Shown in pieces: positions 18,048-27,683 of a stretch of 64,000 bases of DNA. Source of the stretch: Hyphomicrobiales bacterium (GTDB lineage Bacteria > Pseudomonadota > Alphaproteobacteria > Rhizobiales > Rhizobiaceae); the NCBI GenBank assembly GCA_900468535.1, contig UBTY01000003.1, forward strand, positions 44,842-108,841, read 5' to 3'. The first letter of the stretch is position 1. The number at the start of each line of letters is the position of its first letter. The notes under the pieces were generated by a model. It had not been told where the DNA came from and ran no database searches. It saw nothing but the letters and a program-made list of their open reading frames with translations. The position numbers were made by a program, and so were the translations under genes.

Positions 18048-18955
18048 GCCCGCTGCAGCTCGGTCGTATCTTGTGGAGCGACCTTCACTCGCCGATTTGT
18101 CAAATAGACGCCCGTCACGACGACGATGGTGCCGAGGATCAGCGGAAGCGTCAGCGGCTCACCGAAAGCGATGAAAGCTTCGAGCGCCACGGTCGGCGGC
18201 ATCAGATAGATGAGCGAGGCCGCCCGCGAGACCCGTCCGCGGCGGATGAGATAAAGCAGCAGCCCGACGCCGCCCATCGACAGTCCGAAGACCGACCAGA
18301 TGAGCGCGGCAATGGCCTGTACCGATCCGTCGAAATGCATGCGCTCGAAGGAGAGCATCAGCGGCACGGTGACGATGATGGCACCGACATACTGCAACGT
18401 CGCGATCGGCAGCAGGCTGCCGGTCTGCAGATGCTTCTTCTGATAGAGCGTGCCGTAAGTGACGGAACACATCGCGATCAGATTGATCCCGAGGGGCACG
18501 GCGGCATGCGCCAGATTTGCCGTGGCCGGATCGAAAAGCTTCGGCGATATGGCAATCGCGATGCCAAGGAACCCGAGAAGCAGGCCCAACCTTTGGATGC
18601 CCTGCAAGCGCTCGCCGATCAGGAGCGGCGCGGCCATTGCTGTCAACAGCGGCTGCAGGGCGGCAATGATACCGGAGATGCCGGCCGGCACCCCATTCGC
18701 GATCGCCCACCACAGGCCGCCGAGATAGAAGCCGTGCAGGAACATGCCGGAATAGACAGCCCTGAAGGCAACCGCCCTACGCGGCCAAGCCGCACGCATA
18801 ACAAGAGCCAGACTGAGAAACGCCAGCGCCGATAACGCATACCGCACCACGAGGAAGGTGAATGGTTCCGAGTGGATGGCGGCATATTTGGCCACGACCC
18901 AGCCGGTCGACCAGAGAAGAACAAAGATGGCAGGCGCAATGCGATCAAGCGACAT
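18044..18955 (-). CDS. EamA/DMT superfamily transporter
   Basis: A 303-residue membrane protein with about ten hydrophobic helices in two EamA repeats. It starts MSLDRIAPAIFVLLWSTGWVVAKYA; the conserved segment SGIIAALQPLLTAMAAPLLIGERL ends the first repeat. This family exports amino acids and other metabolites. I chose the ATG at 18955 because residues upstream in the longer frame (to 19105) are polar and unlike the family. It is a single gene, convergent with the VOC gene. Confidence 0.85.
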   Translation of the reverse strand: MSLDRIAPAIFVLLWSTGWVVAKYAAIHSEPFTFLVVRYALSALAFLSLALVMRAAWPRRAVAFRAVYSGMFLHGFYLGGLWWAIANGVPAGISGIIAALQPLLTAMAAPLLIGERLQGIQRLGLLLGFLGIAIAISPKLFDPATANLAHAAVPLGINLIAMCSVTYGTLYQKKHLQTGSLLPIATLQYVGAIIVTVPLMLSFERMHFDGSVQAIAALIWSVFGLSMGGVGLLLYLIRRGRVSRAASLIYLMPPTVALEAFIAFGEPLTLPLILGTIVVVTGVYLTNRRVKVAPQDTTELQRA

Positions 18956-19299
18956 GAATGGATCCTGGGGCAAGGGATTGCCGCGCTGATAGCCGACAGA
19001 ACGCTCCGCCGTCAAAGGCGAAGCGTTGATGCTTACCTGCAGTTTCGTTGATCGGTGACGAGACCGGTCGGCTTGAAATTCAATCGGGCGGCGATCCGAA
19101 AACAATCATCTGCTTATATTTTGAGCGACCAGCAGCGATTGACGGCGGCCCTGGTCACGCCAGATTTTGACGAATGCCCAGTTTTTCGGCTCTTTTGGCC
19201 GGTCCGGAGGATTTTACGAATCTGCTCCTCGAACTGTGCATGGTTCTTGCATTGCTTAGTACGTTGTATTCAAATGAACAAAAAAGGGGAGCCACACCT

Positions 19300-20709
19300 T
19301 TGGCATTTGATGAAATGATCACCGGGGACGAAAGTCCTCGTCAGCCATATGAAAAATACTTTGAGTGGTACAATAACCAAGATCGAACACATCTGATTGC
19401 CAAATCCCGGGACGCGGAAAACATCTTCCGAAAGACCGGCATTACCTTCGCGGTCTACGGACACGCAGACTCCTCCGAAAAGCTCATCCCCTTCGACATC
19501 ATCCCCCGCATCATCTCCGGCCGTGAATGGCGCAAGCTCGCCCAGGGCATCGAGCAGCGGGTGATCGCGCTCAACGCCTTTCTCGATGATATCTACCACA
19601 AGCAGGAAATCATTCGCGCCGGTCGTATTCCGCGCGAACTGATCGAGAGGAATGACGCCTTCCTGCCGGAGATGATCGGCTTTCGTCCGCCGGGCGGCGT
19701 CTATACGCATATCGTCGGCACCGACATCGTTCGCACAGGCGAGGACGAGTTCTACGTACTCGAGGACAACGCCCGTACACCGTCTGGCGTCAGCTACATG
19801 CTGGAAAACCGCGAGACGATGATGCAGATGTTTCCGGAGCTGTTCCACGCCAACAAGGTGCGGCCGGTCGAGGACTATCCCTATCTGCTGCGCCAGAGCC
19901 TGGCATCGCTGGCACCTCCCGGGTGCAAGGGCAAGCCGCGCGTCGCGGTCCTCACCCCCGGCATCTACAATTCCGCCTATTACGAGCATTCGTTCCTGGC
20001 TGATACGATGGGCGTCGAACTCGTCGAAGGCTCGGATCTGCGTGTCATCGACGGCAAGGTGAAGATGCGCACGACCCGCGGCTACGAGGCGATCGACGTG
20101 CTCTATCGCCGCGTAGACGACGACTTCCTCGATCCCCTCACCTTCCGGCCGGATTCCGCACTCGGCATCCCCGGTATCATGGACGTCTACCGCTCCGGCA
20201 ACATCACCATCGCCAATGCGCCGGGCACCGGCATCTCGGACGACAAGGCGATCTATTCCTATATGCCCGAGATCGTCGAGTTCTACACCGGGCGCAAGCC
20301 GATCCTCGAGAATGTGCCGACCTGGCGCTGTTCCGAGCCGCAGAGCCTCAGATACGTGCTCGAGCACCTCGAGGAACTGGTGGTCAAAGAAGTCCACGGC
20401 TCCGGCGGCTACGGCATGCTGGTCGGCCCGACAGCTTCAAAGAAGGAACGCGCCGACTTCTCCGAGAAGCTGAAGGCAAAGCCTGCCAACTACATCGCGC
20501 AGCCGACGCTCTCGCTCTCGACAGTGCCGATCCTCGTCAACAAGGGAATAGCGCCGCGCCATGTGGACCTGCGCCCCTATGTTCTCGTCTCCGACAAAGT
20601 GCAGATCATCCCCGGCGGTTTGACCCGCGTGGCCCTCAAGCAGGGCTCGCTGGTGGTCAATTCCAGCCAGGGCGGCGGCACGAAAGATACCTGGGTATTG
20701 GAGGACTGA
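19300..20709 (+). CDS. Circularly permuted ATP-grasp protein (DUF404/407)
   Basis: About 469 residues. It begins LAFDEMITGDESPRQPYEKYF at a TTG (19300) with AGGGGA 10 bases upstream; the frame extends to 19174, but that part is not family-like. It carries RKTGITFAVYG, IPFDIIPRIISGREW, ARTPSGVSYMLENRETM and a C-terminal GGLTRVALKQGSLVVNSSQGGG, all typical of the COG2308 circularly permuted ATP-grasps. These are thought to form amide bonds on peptides. The next two genes code the usual partners, an alpha-E protein and a transglutaminase, with TGATG overlap to the first. Confidence 0.92.
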   Translation: MAFDEMITGDESPRQPYEKYFEWYNNQDRTHLIAKSRDAENIFRKTGITFAVYGHADSSEKLIPFDIIPRIISGREWRKLAQGIEQRVIALNAFLDDIYHKQEIIRAGRIPRELIERNDAFLPEMIGFRPPGGVYTHIVGTDIVRTGEDEFYVLEDNARTPSGVSYMLENRETMMQMFPELFHANKVRPVEDYPYLLRQSLASLAPPGCKGKPRVAVLTPGIYNSAYYEHSFLADTMGVELVEGSDLRVIDGKVKMRTTRGYEAIDVLYRRVDDDFLDPLTFRPDSALGIPGIMDVYRSGNITIANAPGTGISDDKAIYSYMPEIVEFYTGRKPILENVPTWRCSEPQSLRYVLEHLEELVVKEVHGSGGYGMLVGPTASKKERADFSEKLKAKPANYIAQPTLSLSTVPILVNKGIAPRHVDLRPYVLVSDKVQIIPGGLTRVALKQGSLVVNSSQGGGTKDTWVLED

Positions 20710-21650
20710 TGCTCGGAAGAACTGCAAACGGACTCTACTGGATGTTCCGTTACTTCGAACGCGCCGAAAATATCGCACGCCTCATCGATGCCGGTTTGCG
20801 CATGTCGCTGACCAGAAGCGGAACCGGTGACGACGATTGGGACGGCGTCCTGCAAAGCGCGGGCGTCCGCGAAGCCTATGACGAGGGTCACAACAAGCTG
20901 ACGAGCGCCGATGCGATCGACTACCTCCTGCGCGATCGCAGCAACCCGTCGAGCGTCATGTCCTGCGTCGATTACGGGCGGAACAATGCCCGCATGGTTC
21001 GCACCGCCCTGACCCGAGAAACCTGGGAAGCGACGAACGAATTCTGGATCGAGCTGAAGGCGCTGCTGTCCAAGCGTCTGAAGGCAGCGGAATTGCCGGA
21101 GGCGATTGATGCCATCAAGCATCGCGCCGGCCTGATCCGAGGCGCCTTCCATGGCTCCATGCTCAGGAACGAACTCTACAACTTCGCCCGCATCGGCACC
21201 TTCATCGAGCGCGCGGATAACACCAGCCGTATTCTCGACGTGAAGTACTACGTGCTGCTGCCTTCGGTCTCCGCCGTCGGCACCTCGATCGACAACATCC
21301 AGTGGGAGTCGATCCTGCGCTCGGTATCCGCTCACCGCTCCTACAGCTGGGCCTATGACGGCGAATATCGGGCGATGAACATCGCGGACTTCCTGATCCT
21401 CAATGGCCAGATGCCCCGCTCGCTTGCCTATTGCTACGAAAAGATCGTCAGCGAACTCGGCTACCTCGCCAAGGAATACGGTGAGCGGCTTCCGGCGCAT
21501 GATACCGCGGATTCGATCCGCAAGACGCTCCAGACGCGGGCCATCAAGGAGATCATGGATCAGGGACTGCACGAGTTTCTCGAGGATTTCGTCACGCGCA
21601 ACAACCAGCTCGGCATGGAAATTTCCGACGGTTACCGGTTCTATGCTTAG
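20709..21650 (+). CDS. Alpha-E domain protein (DUF403)
   Basis: A 313-residue all-helical protein beginning MLGRTANGLYWMFRYFERAENIARLIDAGLRM, the invariant opening of the alpha-E family (COG2307). Its ATG overlaps the TGA of the ATP-grasp gene by one base. The domain nearly always occurs with a permuted ATP-grasp and a transglutaminase-like peptidase and has been proposed to hold or modify a peptide. No catalytic residues can be assigned from sequence alone. Confidence 0.92.
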   Translation: MLGRTANGLYWMFRYFERAENIARLIDAGLRMSLTRSGTGDDDWDGVLQSAGVREAYDEGHNKLTSADAIDYLLRDRSNPSSVMSCVDYGRNNARMVRTALTRETWEATNEFWIELKALLSKRLKAAELPEAIDAIKHRAGLIRGAFHGSMLRNELYNFARIGTFIERADNTSRILDVKYYVLLPSVSAVGTSIDNIQWESILRSVSAHRSYSWAYDGEYRAMNIADFLILNGQMPRSLAYCYEKIVSELGYLAKEYGERLPAHDTADSIRKTLQTRAIKEIMDQGLHEFLEDFVTRNNQLGMEISDGYRFYA

Positions 21651-21661
21651 GTGGGCACGAC

Positions 21662-22486
21662 ATGAAACTTAAGATCAGCCACGTCACCGAATATCACTAC
21701 GACGAACCGTCCGTCTTTTCACTGCAGCGGTTGCGGCTGACACCGCCAACCGTCGCCGGGCAGACGATCCTGAATTGGTCGCTGAACGTGGAGGGAGCCA
21801 AGCCCGAGGTCGAGTATGACGACCAGTTCGGCAACCATATCAATCTCGTGTCGCTGGAGGGAGAGCAGCGCACCACCCGCATCGTCGCCGAAGGCGAGGT
21901 CGAGACGGAAGATCGGAACGGTGTCCTCGGTGCCCATAGCGGCTTCTGCCCGCTATGGCTTTTCCTGCGTGAGACGCCGCGGACGAAGGCCGGAAAGCTC
22001 GTCAGGGAACTCACCAGGGATGTCAGCGGCGAAAACGAACTCTCGCGCATGCATGCGCTGATGGCCGCCATCCACGCGACGGTGGCCTACCGGCCCGGGA
22101 CCAGCGATACCGAGACGACGGCGGAGCAAGTGCTGGAGAAGAAGAGCGGCGTCTGCCAGGACCACGCCCATGTGTTCGTCGCCGCGGCGCGCAGCCTTGG
22201 CGTTCCGGCCCGCTACGTTTCCGGCTATCTGATGATGGAAGAGAAGGTCGAGCAGGCCGCGACACACGCCTGGGGCGAAGCCCATGTGCTCGGCCTGGGC
22301 TGGGTCGGCTTCGATCCGGCAAACAACATCTGCCCCGATGCGCGCTATGTCCGCGTCGCCTCCGGTCTCTGCTATCGCGATGCTGCCCCCGTTTCAGGTA
22401 TGCGCATCGGCACGCCTGGCGAAAAGCTCTCGGTTGTCGTGAAGGTTGAGGATCAGGGGCAGATGCAGAGCCAAAGCCAGAGCTGA
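21662..22486 (+). CDS. Transglutaminase-like peptidase
   Basis: A 274-residue protein with an N-terminal beta region (MKLKISHVTEYHYDEPSVFSLQRLRLTPP) and a transglutaminase core. The catalytic triad region is visible: KKSGVCQDHAHVFVAAARSLGVPARYVSGY (Cys), THAWGEAHV (His) and GFDPANN (Asp). It probably acts as a cysteine protease or amidase on the peptide handled by the two upstream partners. It follows the alpha-E gene by 11 bases, and a terminator follows it. Confidence 0.92.
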   Translation: MKLKISHVTEYHYDEPSVFSLQRLRLTPPTVAGQTILNWSLNVEGAKPEVEYDDQFGNHINLVSLEGEQRTTRIVAEGEVETEDRNGVLGAHSGFCPLWLFLRETPRTKAGKLVRELTRDVSGENELSRMHALMAAIHATVAYRPGTSDTETTAEQVLEKKSGVCQDHAHVFVAAARSLGVPARYVSGYLMMEEKVEQAATHAWGEAHVLGLGWVGFDPANNICPDARYVRVASGLCYRDAAPVSGMRIGTPGEKLSVVVKVEDQGQMQSQSQS

Positions 22487-22523
22487 AGGACCACGGTTAC
22501 CGCTCCTTAATCCTGATTCCAGC

Positions 22524-22549
22524 GGGCGCTCGATGCGCCCCTTTCTTTT
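22524..22549 (+). terminator. Terminator after the transglutaminase gene
   Basis: GGGCGC-TCGAT-GCGCCC, followed by CTTTCTTTT, 38 bases after the stop. Confidence 0.7.
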
Positions 22550-22738
22550 GCGCGCTAGAGAAAATCCTGTCCTTCAAAATAACCCGATGTTAAGCGCCCC
22601 GCCCCGATCCTAGGGACGGTGAGCGCGGCATCCTCAGTCGCGACGGTTTCGATCGAAATGAATTCAACCCTGACACGTCAGGGTTTCGAGACTTGGCACC
22701 AGCCAGCCGCCTGCAGCAGAATTTCATCGGGTCTTTTC

Positions 22739-23806
22739 ATGCATCTTCTTATCGTCGACGACAGCAAATCAAGCCTGCTGGCGCTGGAGACGGCCGTCCG
22801 CAGTTTCAGCGACCACGACATTGAAAGCTTTTCCGATCCGCGTGCCGCTCTGGAACGCAGCCGCGCCGTCGAATTCGACCTTGTTATGGTCGACTACATG
22901 ATGCCGGGATTGAACGGCGTGGAAGTCATCCGCCATCTCCGCGCACAGCACGGCTACAAGAACGTGCCTATCGTCATGGTCACCTCGCAGACCGAGCGCG
23001 CCATTCGCCTGGAAGCACTCGACGCCGGCGCGACCGATTTCCTGAACAAGCCATTCGACCCGTTGGAACTGCAGGCACGCATCGTCAACCTTCTGGCACT
23101 GCGCACGGCGCAGGTCGCACTTGCCGATCGCGCCAAGGCGCTGCATGTCGCCTTCCGCCATGCAAGCCGGCAGGCCGACATGCGTGAGCAGGAAATCATC
23201 TGGTGTCTCGCCCAGGCGATGGCATCACGGGACGGCAACACCGGCGATCATATCGAGCGCGTCGCCACCATCGCCGAACTCGTCGCTGATGGCGTCGGCC
23301 TCGACCGGATCCAGCGCCGCAACATCTTCCTGGCCGCGCCGCTCCACGACATCGGCAAGATCGGCATCCCAGATGCCATCCTGCAGAAGCCCGGCAAGCT
23401 CGATCCGCATGAAATCGAACTGATGCGCCAGCACGTGCCGATCGGCGTCGGCATCCTTCAGAACAGCACCGCCGAACTCTCGCGCGTCGCCGTCGCCATC
23501 ATCGGCGGCCACCACGAGAAATGGGACGGCACCGGCTATCCGAACGGCCTCGCCGGCGAGGACATACCGATCGAGGCCCGCATCGTTGCCGTTGCCGATG
23601 TCTTCGATGCGCTTTGCTCCGACAGGCCCTACAAGTCGGCCTGGGAGCCGGAGCGGGCGTACGAGGAGATTATCGCCTGCAGCGGAACGCATTTCGACCC
23701 GGCCTGCGTCGCGGCTTTCCGGCGCAAGTGGCCTGAGATCCGTAGCCTCTTTGACGGCAATGGCGTGGAGCGCAGGCCGACCGCTCTGGTCGCCGAAGCC
23801 ATCTAA
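22739..23806 (+). CDS. Response regulator with HD-GYP cyclic-di-GMP phosphodiesterase output
   Basis: A 355-residue protein. Residues 1-120 are a receiver (LLIVDDSKSS, phospho-acceptor in MVDYMMPGLNG, NKPFDPLEL). Residues 150-340 are an HD-GYP domain with intact motifs HDIGKIGIPDAIL and HHEKWDGTGYPNGLAGEDIP. Such proteins cleave c-di-GMP when the receiver is phosphorylated, lowering biofilm and raising motility. The ATG at 22739 directly precedes the receiver; the longer frame to 22619 lacks family features. No kinase gene is adjacent. Confidence 0.93.
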   Translation: MHLLIVDDSKSSLLALETAVRSFSDHDIESFSDPRAALERSRAVEFDLVMVDYMMPGLNGVEVIRHLRAQHGYKNVPIVMVTSQTERAIRLEALDAGATDFLNKPFDPLELQARIVNLLALRTAQVALADRAKALHVAFRHASRQADMREQEIIWCLAQAMASRDGNTGDHIERVATIAELVADGVGLDRIQRRNIFLAAPLHDIGKIGIPDAILQKPGKLDPHEIELMRQHVPIGVGILQNSTAELSRVAVAIIGGHHEKWDGTGYPNGLAGEDIPIEARIVAVADVFDALCSDRPYKSAWEPERAYEEIIACSGTHFDPACVAAFRRKWPEIRSLFDGNGVERRPTALVAEAI

Positions 23807-23810
23807 CGAC

Positions 23811-23838
23811 AAAAGGCGGGACTTGATCCCGCCTTTTT
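23811..23838. terminator. Bidirectional terminator between HD-GYP and KGSA dehydrogenase genes
   Basis: AAAAGGCGGGA-CTTGA-TCCCGCCTTTTT forms an 11-bp stem with A and T tracts on both sides, so it can serve the plus-strand regulator and the minus-strand sugar operon. Confidence 0.8.
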
Positions 23839-23862
23839 CAATTTCCCAGAGCCGCGACACCG

Positions 23863-25296
23863 TTACGCCAGCGTGTAAGCCGTCTTGACTGACGTATAGA
23901 ACTCCGCCGCATACTTGCCCTGCTCGCGAGGACCGTAGGACGATCCCTTGCGACCGCCGAACGGGACGTGAAAGTCGACACCCGCCGTCGGCAGGTTGAC
24001 CATCACCATGCCGGCTTCGGAATTGCGCTTGAAATGCGTCGCGTGCTTGAGGCTCGTCGTTGCAATGCCGGCAGACAGGCCAAATGGCGTGTCATTGGCC
24101 GTTGCCAGCGCTTCCTCGTAATCCTTGACGCGGATGACCGAGACCACGGGACCGAAGATTTCCTCGCGGCTGATGCGCATCTGGTTGGTGGCTTCCGTAA
24201 ACAGCGTCGGCTGCAAGTAGAAGCCCGGCGTTTCGCGCTTGATGAGCTCGCCGCCGAAGGCGAGCTTGGCGCCTTCCTTGCGGCCGATCTCGATATAGTC
24301 GGTATCGGTCTTCAGCTGCTTCTCGTCGACGACAGGGCCGATATGCGTGCCGGGTTTCAACGCATTATCGACCACAAGCGTCTCGAGCTTTGCCGTCAGC
24401 GCCGCCACGAACTTGTCGTGGATGCCTTCGGTGACGATCAGGCGCGAGGACGCGGTGCAGCGCTGGCCGGTCGAGAAGAAGCCGGAGTTGGCAGCTGCCT
24501 CGACGGCAACGGTGAGGTCCGCGTCGTCGAGGACGACCATCGGGTTCTTGCCGCCCATCTCGAGCTGGAACTTGCGGTTATGTTCGATCGAGGCGGCGGC
24601 CACGCGACGGCCTGTCCCGGTCGAGCCGGTAAAGGTGATACCGGTGACATCAGGGCTGTCGAGCATCGTCTGACCGACCACCGAGCCTCTGCCCATGACA
24701 AGGTTCAGAACGCCCTTCGGCAGACCCGCGCGATTGAGGATATCGACGATCGCCCAGGAGCAGGCCGGAACGAGTTCCGCCGGCTTGAAGACGACCGTGT
24801 TGCCGTAGCAGAGCGCCGGCGCGAGTTTCCAGGCGGGGATCGCAATCGGGAAGTTCCACGGTGTGATTATGCCGATGACGCCGAGCGGATCGCGGGTGAT
24901 CTCGACGCCGATGTTTGGTCGAACCGACGGAATGACTTCGCCTGCAAGGCGCAGTGCTTCACCGGCGAAGAATTCGAAAATCTGGCTGGCACGGATGGTC
25001 TCGCCGATCGCCTCGGGAAGTGTCTTGCCCTCTTCGCGGGCAAGCAGCGCGCCGAGTTCGTCCTTGCGGGCCATGATCTCGTCGCCGGCCTTCTTCAGGA
25101 TGACGTGACGTTCCCAGATGCCGGAGCGCGACCATGCGGGGAAAGCAGCCTTGGCGGCGGCAATGGCATTCTTGGTGTCTTCGACCGTACCATCCGCATA
25201 GAGACCGACAACCTCATTGGTGTCGGACGGATTGATATTCCTGGTCGCATCGGAACCGACCCATTCGCCGGCGATGAGGTTCTGGTAGATGGTCAC
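23863..25296 (-). CDS. Alpha-ketoglutaric semialdehyde dehydrogenase
   Basis: A 477-residue aldehyde dehydrogenase. Catalytic Cys is in FFSTGQRCTASSRL, general-base Glu in FQLEMGGKNP, and the cofactor loop in FTGSTGTGRRVA. It is the last gene after gguC. In non-phosphorylative L-arabinose/D-galactose-type pathways the AraD1-like dehydratase step is followed by oxidation of 2-oxoglutarate semialdehyde to 2-oxoglutarate, which fits this place. A related semialdehyde substrate cannot be excluded. A 10-bp hairpin separates it from gguC. Confidence 0.85.
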   Translation of the reverse strand: MTIYQNLIAGEWVGSDATRNINPSDTNEVVGLYADGTVEDTKNAIAAAKAAFPAWSRSGIWERHVILKKAGDEIMARKDELGALLAREEGKTLPEAIGETIRASQIFEFFAGEALRLAGEVIPSVRPNIGVEITRDPLGVIGIITPWNFPIAIPAWKLAPALCYGNTVVFKPAELVPACSWAIVDILNRAGLPKGVLNLVMGRGSVVGQTMLDSPDVTGITFTGSTGTGRRVAAASIEHNRKFQLEMGGKNPMVVLDDADLTVAVEAAANSGFFSTGQRCTASSRLIVTEGIHDKFVAALTAKLETLVVDNALKPGTHIGPVVDEKQLKTDTDYIEIGRKEGAKLAFGGELIKRETPGFYLQPTLFTEATNQMRISREEIFGPVVSVIRVKDYEEALATANDTPFGLSAGIATTSLKHATHFKRNSEAGMVMVNLPTAGVDFHVPFGGRKGSSYGPREQGKYAAEFYTSVKTAYTLA

Positions 25297-25333
25297 GGGC
25301 TGGTTGGCCTCCGATACCGTTCATGAAAACGGT

Positions 25334-25356
25334 CCGGCCGCCGAAACGGCGGCCGG
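25334..25356 (-). other. Intergenic hairpin, gguC to dehydrogenase gene
   Basis: CCGGCCGCCG-AAA-CGGCGGCCGG, a perfect 10-bp stem without a T-tract. It is probably an mRNA-stabilising or attenuating element inside the operon. Confidence 0.6.
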
Positions 25357-25368
25357 GCCAATGCCAAC

Positions 25369-26373
25369 TCAGAGCTGCTTGACGACGATGTCTTCTTCGG
25401 CGTCGATCTTCAGCGGATTGCGCAGCGGCAGGCCGAAATCGGCGACTTCGATTTCAAAGACGTCGCCCTCTTCCGTCTTGATACCTTCGGCAAACGACAG
25501 CGTCGCCGTGCCGAACATGTGGACGTGAACGTCGCCGGGCACGCGGAACAGGCCGTACTTGAAGTGGTGGTATTCGAGGTTCGCGAAGGTGTGCGACATG
25601 TTCGCTTCACCAGACAGGAACGGCTTCTCGAAAATCACCTTATCGCCGCGCTTGATGCGCGAAGTGCCGCGGATATCGTCAGGCGCGGCGCCGATGCGGA
25701 TTTCCGGGCCGAAGCTTGCCGGACGCAGCTTGGAATGCGCGAGGTAGAGATAGTTCTGGCGCTCGGTAACGTGGTCGGAGAACTCGTTCGACAGCGCAAA
25801 ACCGATGCGGAACGGTGTGCCGTCCTGAGCGATGACGTAGATGCCGGCCATTTCGGGCTCTTCGCCGCCATCGAGCGCGAAGGACGGAGAAACCAGCGGC
25901 GCACCCGGAGCAGCCGAACCGTAGCCGTTGCCCTTGTAGAACCACTCGGGCTGAACGCCCTTTTCGCCAGCTTTCGGCTTACCGTTCTCAAGACCCATCT
26001 TGAACATCTTCATCGAGTCCGTGAGGGTTTCCTCGGCAGCCTCTGACGTTTTCTTGTGCATGGAGTCGCGCGTTGCGGCCGAACCCAGATGCGTCAGGCC
26101 CGTGCCCGTCAGGTGCAGATGCGCTGCGTCAGGATGCGTCATCGGCGGCAGGAACTTGCCTTCGGCATAGGCCTTTTCGAGATCGACGGCATCGCCGAGG
26201 CCATGCGCCTCGATCACCGCTGCGAGCGACTTGCCGCCATTTGCGGCTTCGATCGCCAGCGCGTAGACGCTGCCGGCGTTCTTGACGGCTTTCGCGGTAC
26301 CGCCCGGCTCGCGCACGGCGACGACAATCTCTCCGTTCGAACCCTTGATCTGCGAAATAAGCACGGTCTTCAT
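25369..26373 (-). CDS. gguC: GguC, AraD1-type FAH-family protein
   Basis: A 334-residue protein of the fumarylacetoacetate hydrolase superfamily, as coded next to chvE-gguAB in Agrobacterium. The start is MKTVLISQIKGSNGEIVVAVREPGG. The C-terminal half has the metal-site region (ANMSHTFANLEYHHFKYGL, GDVHVHMFGTATLSFAEG). The AraD1 group is linked to dehydration of 2-keto-3-deoxy-L-arabonate. Its position between the transporter and a KGSA dehydrogenase supports a sugar-acid dehydratase role rather than a transport role. Confidence 0.88.
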   Translation of the reverse strand: MKTVLISQIKGSNGEIVVAVREPGGTAKAVKNAGSVYALAIEAANGGKSLAAVIEAHGLGDAVDLEKAYAEGKFLPPMTHPDAAHLHLTGTGLTHLGSAATRDSMHKKTSEAAEETLTDSMKMFKMGLENGKPKAGEKGVQPEWFYKGNGYGSAAPGAPLVSPSFALDGGEEPEMAGIYVIAQDGTPFRIGFALSNEFSDHVTERQNYLYLAHSKLRPASFGPEIRIGAAPDDIRGTSRIKRGDKVIFEKPFLSGEANMSHTFANLEYHHFKYGLFRVPGDVHVHMFGTATLSFAEGIKTEEGDVFEIEVADFGLPLRNPLKIDAEEDIVVKQL

Positions 26374-26407
26374 CCTTTTTCGATTGCGCGGAATGTGCTC
26401 CGCCGTT

Positions 26408-26427
26408 CCGGCTCCCGAAGGAGCCGG
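26408..26427 (-). other. Intergenic hairpin, gguB to gguC
   Basis: CCGGCTCC-CGAA-GGAGCCGG, an 8-bp stem with a tetraloop and no T-tract. It is a likely segmental mRNA-stability element. Confidence 0.55.
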
Positions 26428-26474
26428 ATGTGCAAGTTCATTTCACTGCGAATGCGTGGGCAGCGCCGAAGCGC

Positions 26475-27683
26475 TTAGCCCTTGTTCTTGTTGTAGACGT
26501 CGAAGAAGACGGCAGCGAGCAGCACGAGGCCCTTGACCATCTGCTGGAAGTCGATGCCGAGACCGACGATCGACATGCCGTTGTTCATGACACCCATGAT
26601 GAACGCGCCGATGACGGCACCGGTGATCTTGCCAACGCCGCCGGATGCCGAAGCACCGCCGATGAAGCAGGCCGCGATAACGTCCAGCTCGAAGCCAACG
26701 CCGGCCTTCGGGGTTGCCGAGTTCAGGCGAGCGGCGATGATCATGCCGGCGAGACCAGCGAGAACGCCCATATTGACGAAGGTGAAGAAGCTCAGGCGCT
26801 CGGTGTTGATACCCGACAGCTTGGTTGCCTTTTCATTGCCGCCCATGGCGTAGATGCGGCGACCGATCGTGGTGCGGCGCGTGACGAAGGCATAAGCCGC
26901 GATCAGCACGAGCATGACGACCAGAACGTTCGGCAGACCCTTGTAGCTCGCCAGCTGATAGCCGAGGAACAGGATCGCGAGCGACAGGATGCCGTTCTGC
27001 GCAAGGAAGAAGCTCATCGGCTCGACATCGATGCCGTGGCTCTCGTTGACCTTGCGGCGACGCCAGGCGAGATAGAAGAGCACGACGGTGCCGATCAGGG
27101 TCAGGACAACCGAGGTCGAATGCAGCGGCGTGCCGGCGATATCGATCATGTCACCCGGCAGGAAGCCGGTCGAGATGACCTGGAAGTCCTTCGGGAACGG
27201 ACCGATGTTCTTGCCACCGAGGACGAACAGCGTCAGGCCGCGGAAGACGAGCATGCCGGCGAGCGTCACGATGAAGGACGGGATCCGGTGATAGGCGATC
27301 CAGTAGCCCTGGGCCGCGCCGATGACACCGCCGATGATCAGGCAGAGAATGCCCGCCAGGACGAAATTCATCTGCATGTTTACGGTCAAGATAGCCGCGA
27401 TAGCGCCGACGAAGGCGACGATCGAGCCGACGGACAGGTCGATATGCCCCGCCACGATGACGAGCAGCATGCCGAGCGCCATGATGACGATGAACGAGTT
27501 CTGCAGAACCAGGTTCGTCAGGTTGACCGGCTTGAACAGAATGCCGCCCGTGTAGAACTGGAAGAATACCATGATCGCGACGAGCGCGATGAGCATGCCG
27601 TATTCGCGGATATTGCCCTTGATGTAGTCGGCAACGGATACGACGTTGCTTTCCTCGGAGGCCGGAGGGTTGACGGGCGTCAT
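26475..27683 (-). CDS. gguB: Multiple-monosaccharide ABC transporter permease
   Basis: A 402-residue permease of the BPD_transp_2 (RbsC/XylH-like) family with about ten hydrophobic segments. The characteristic [21 protein letters not shown] near residue 85 and the C-terminal [25 protein letters not shown] are present. It imports several monosaccharides with GguA and ChvE. Its start overlaps the gguA stop (ATGA), so subunits are made together. Confidence 0.95.
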   Translation of the reverse strand: MTPVNPPASEESNVVSVADYIKGNIREYGMLIALVAIMVFFQFYTGGILFKPVNLTNLVLQNSFIVIMALGMLLVIVAGHIDLSVGSIVAFVGAIAAILTVNMQMNFVLAGILCLIIGGVIGAAQGYWIAYHRIPSFIVTLAGMLVFRGLTLFVLGGKNIGPFPKDFQVISTGFLPGDMIDIAGTPLHSTSVVLTLIGTVVLFYLAWRRRKVNESHGIDVEPMSFFLAQNGILSLAILFLGYQLASYKGLPNVLVVMLVLIAAYAFVTRRTTIGRRIYAMGGNEKATKLSGINTERLSFFTFVNMGVLAGLAGMIIAARLNSATPKAGVGFELDVIAACFIGGASASGGVGKITGAVIGAFIMGVMNNGMSIVGLGIDFQQMVKGLVLLAAVFFDVYNKNKG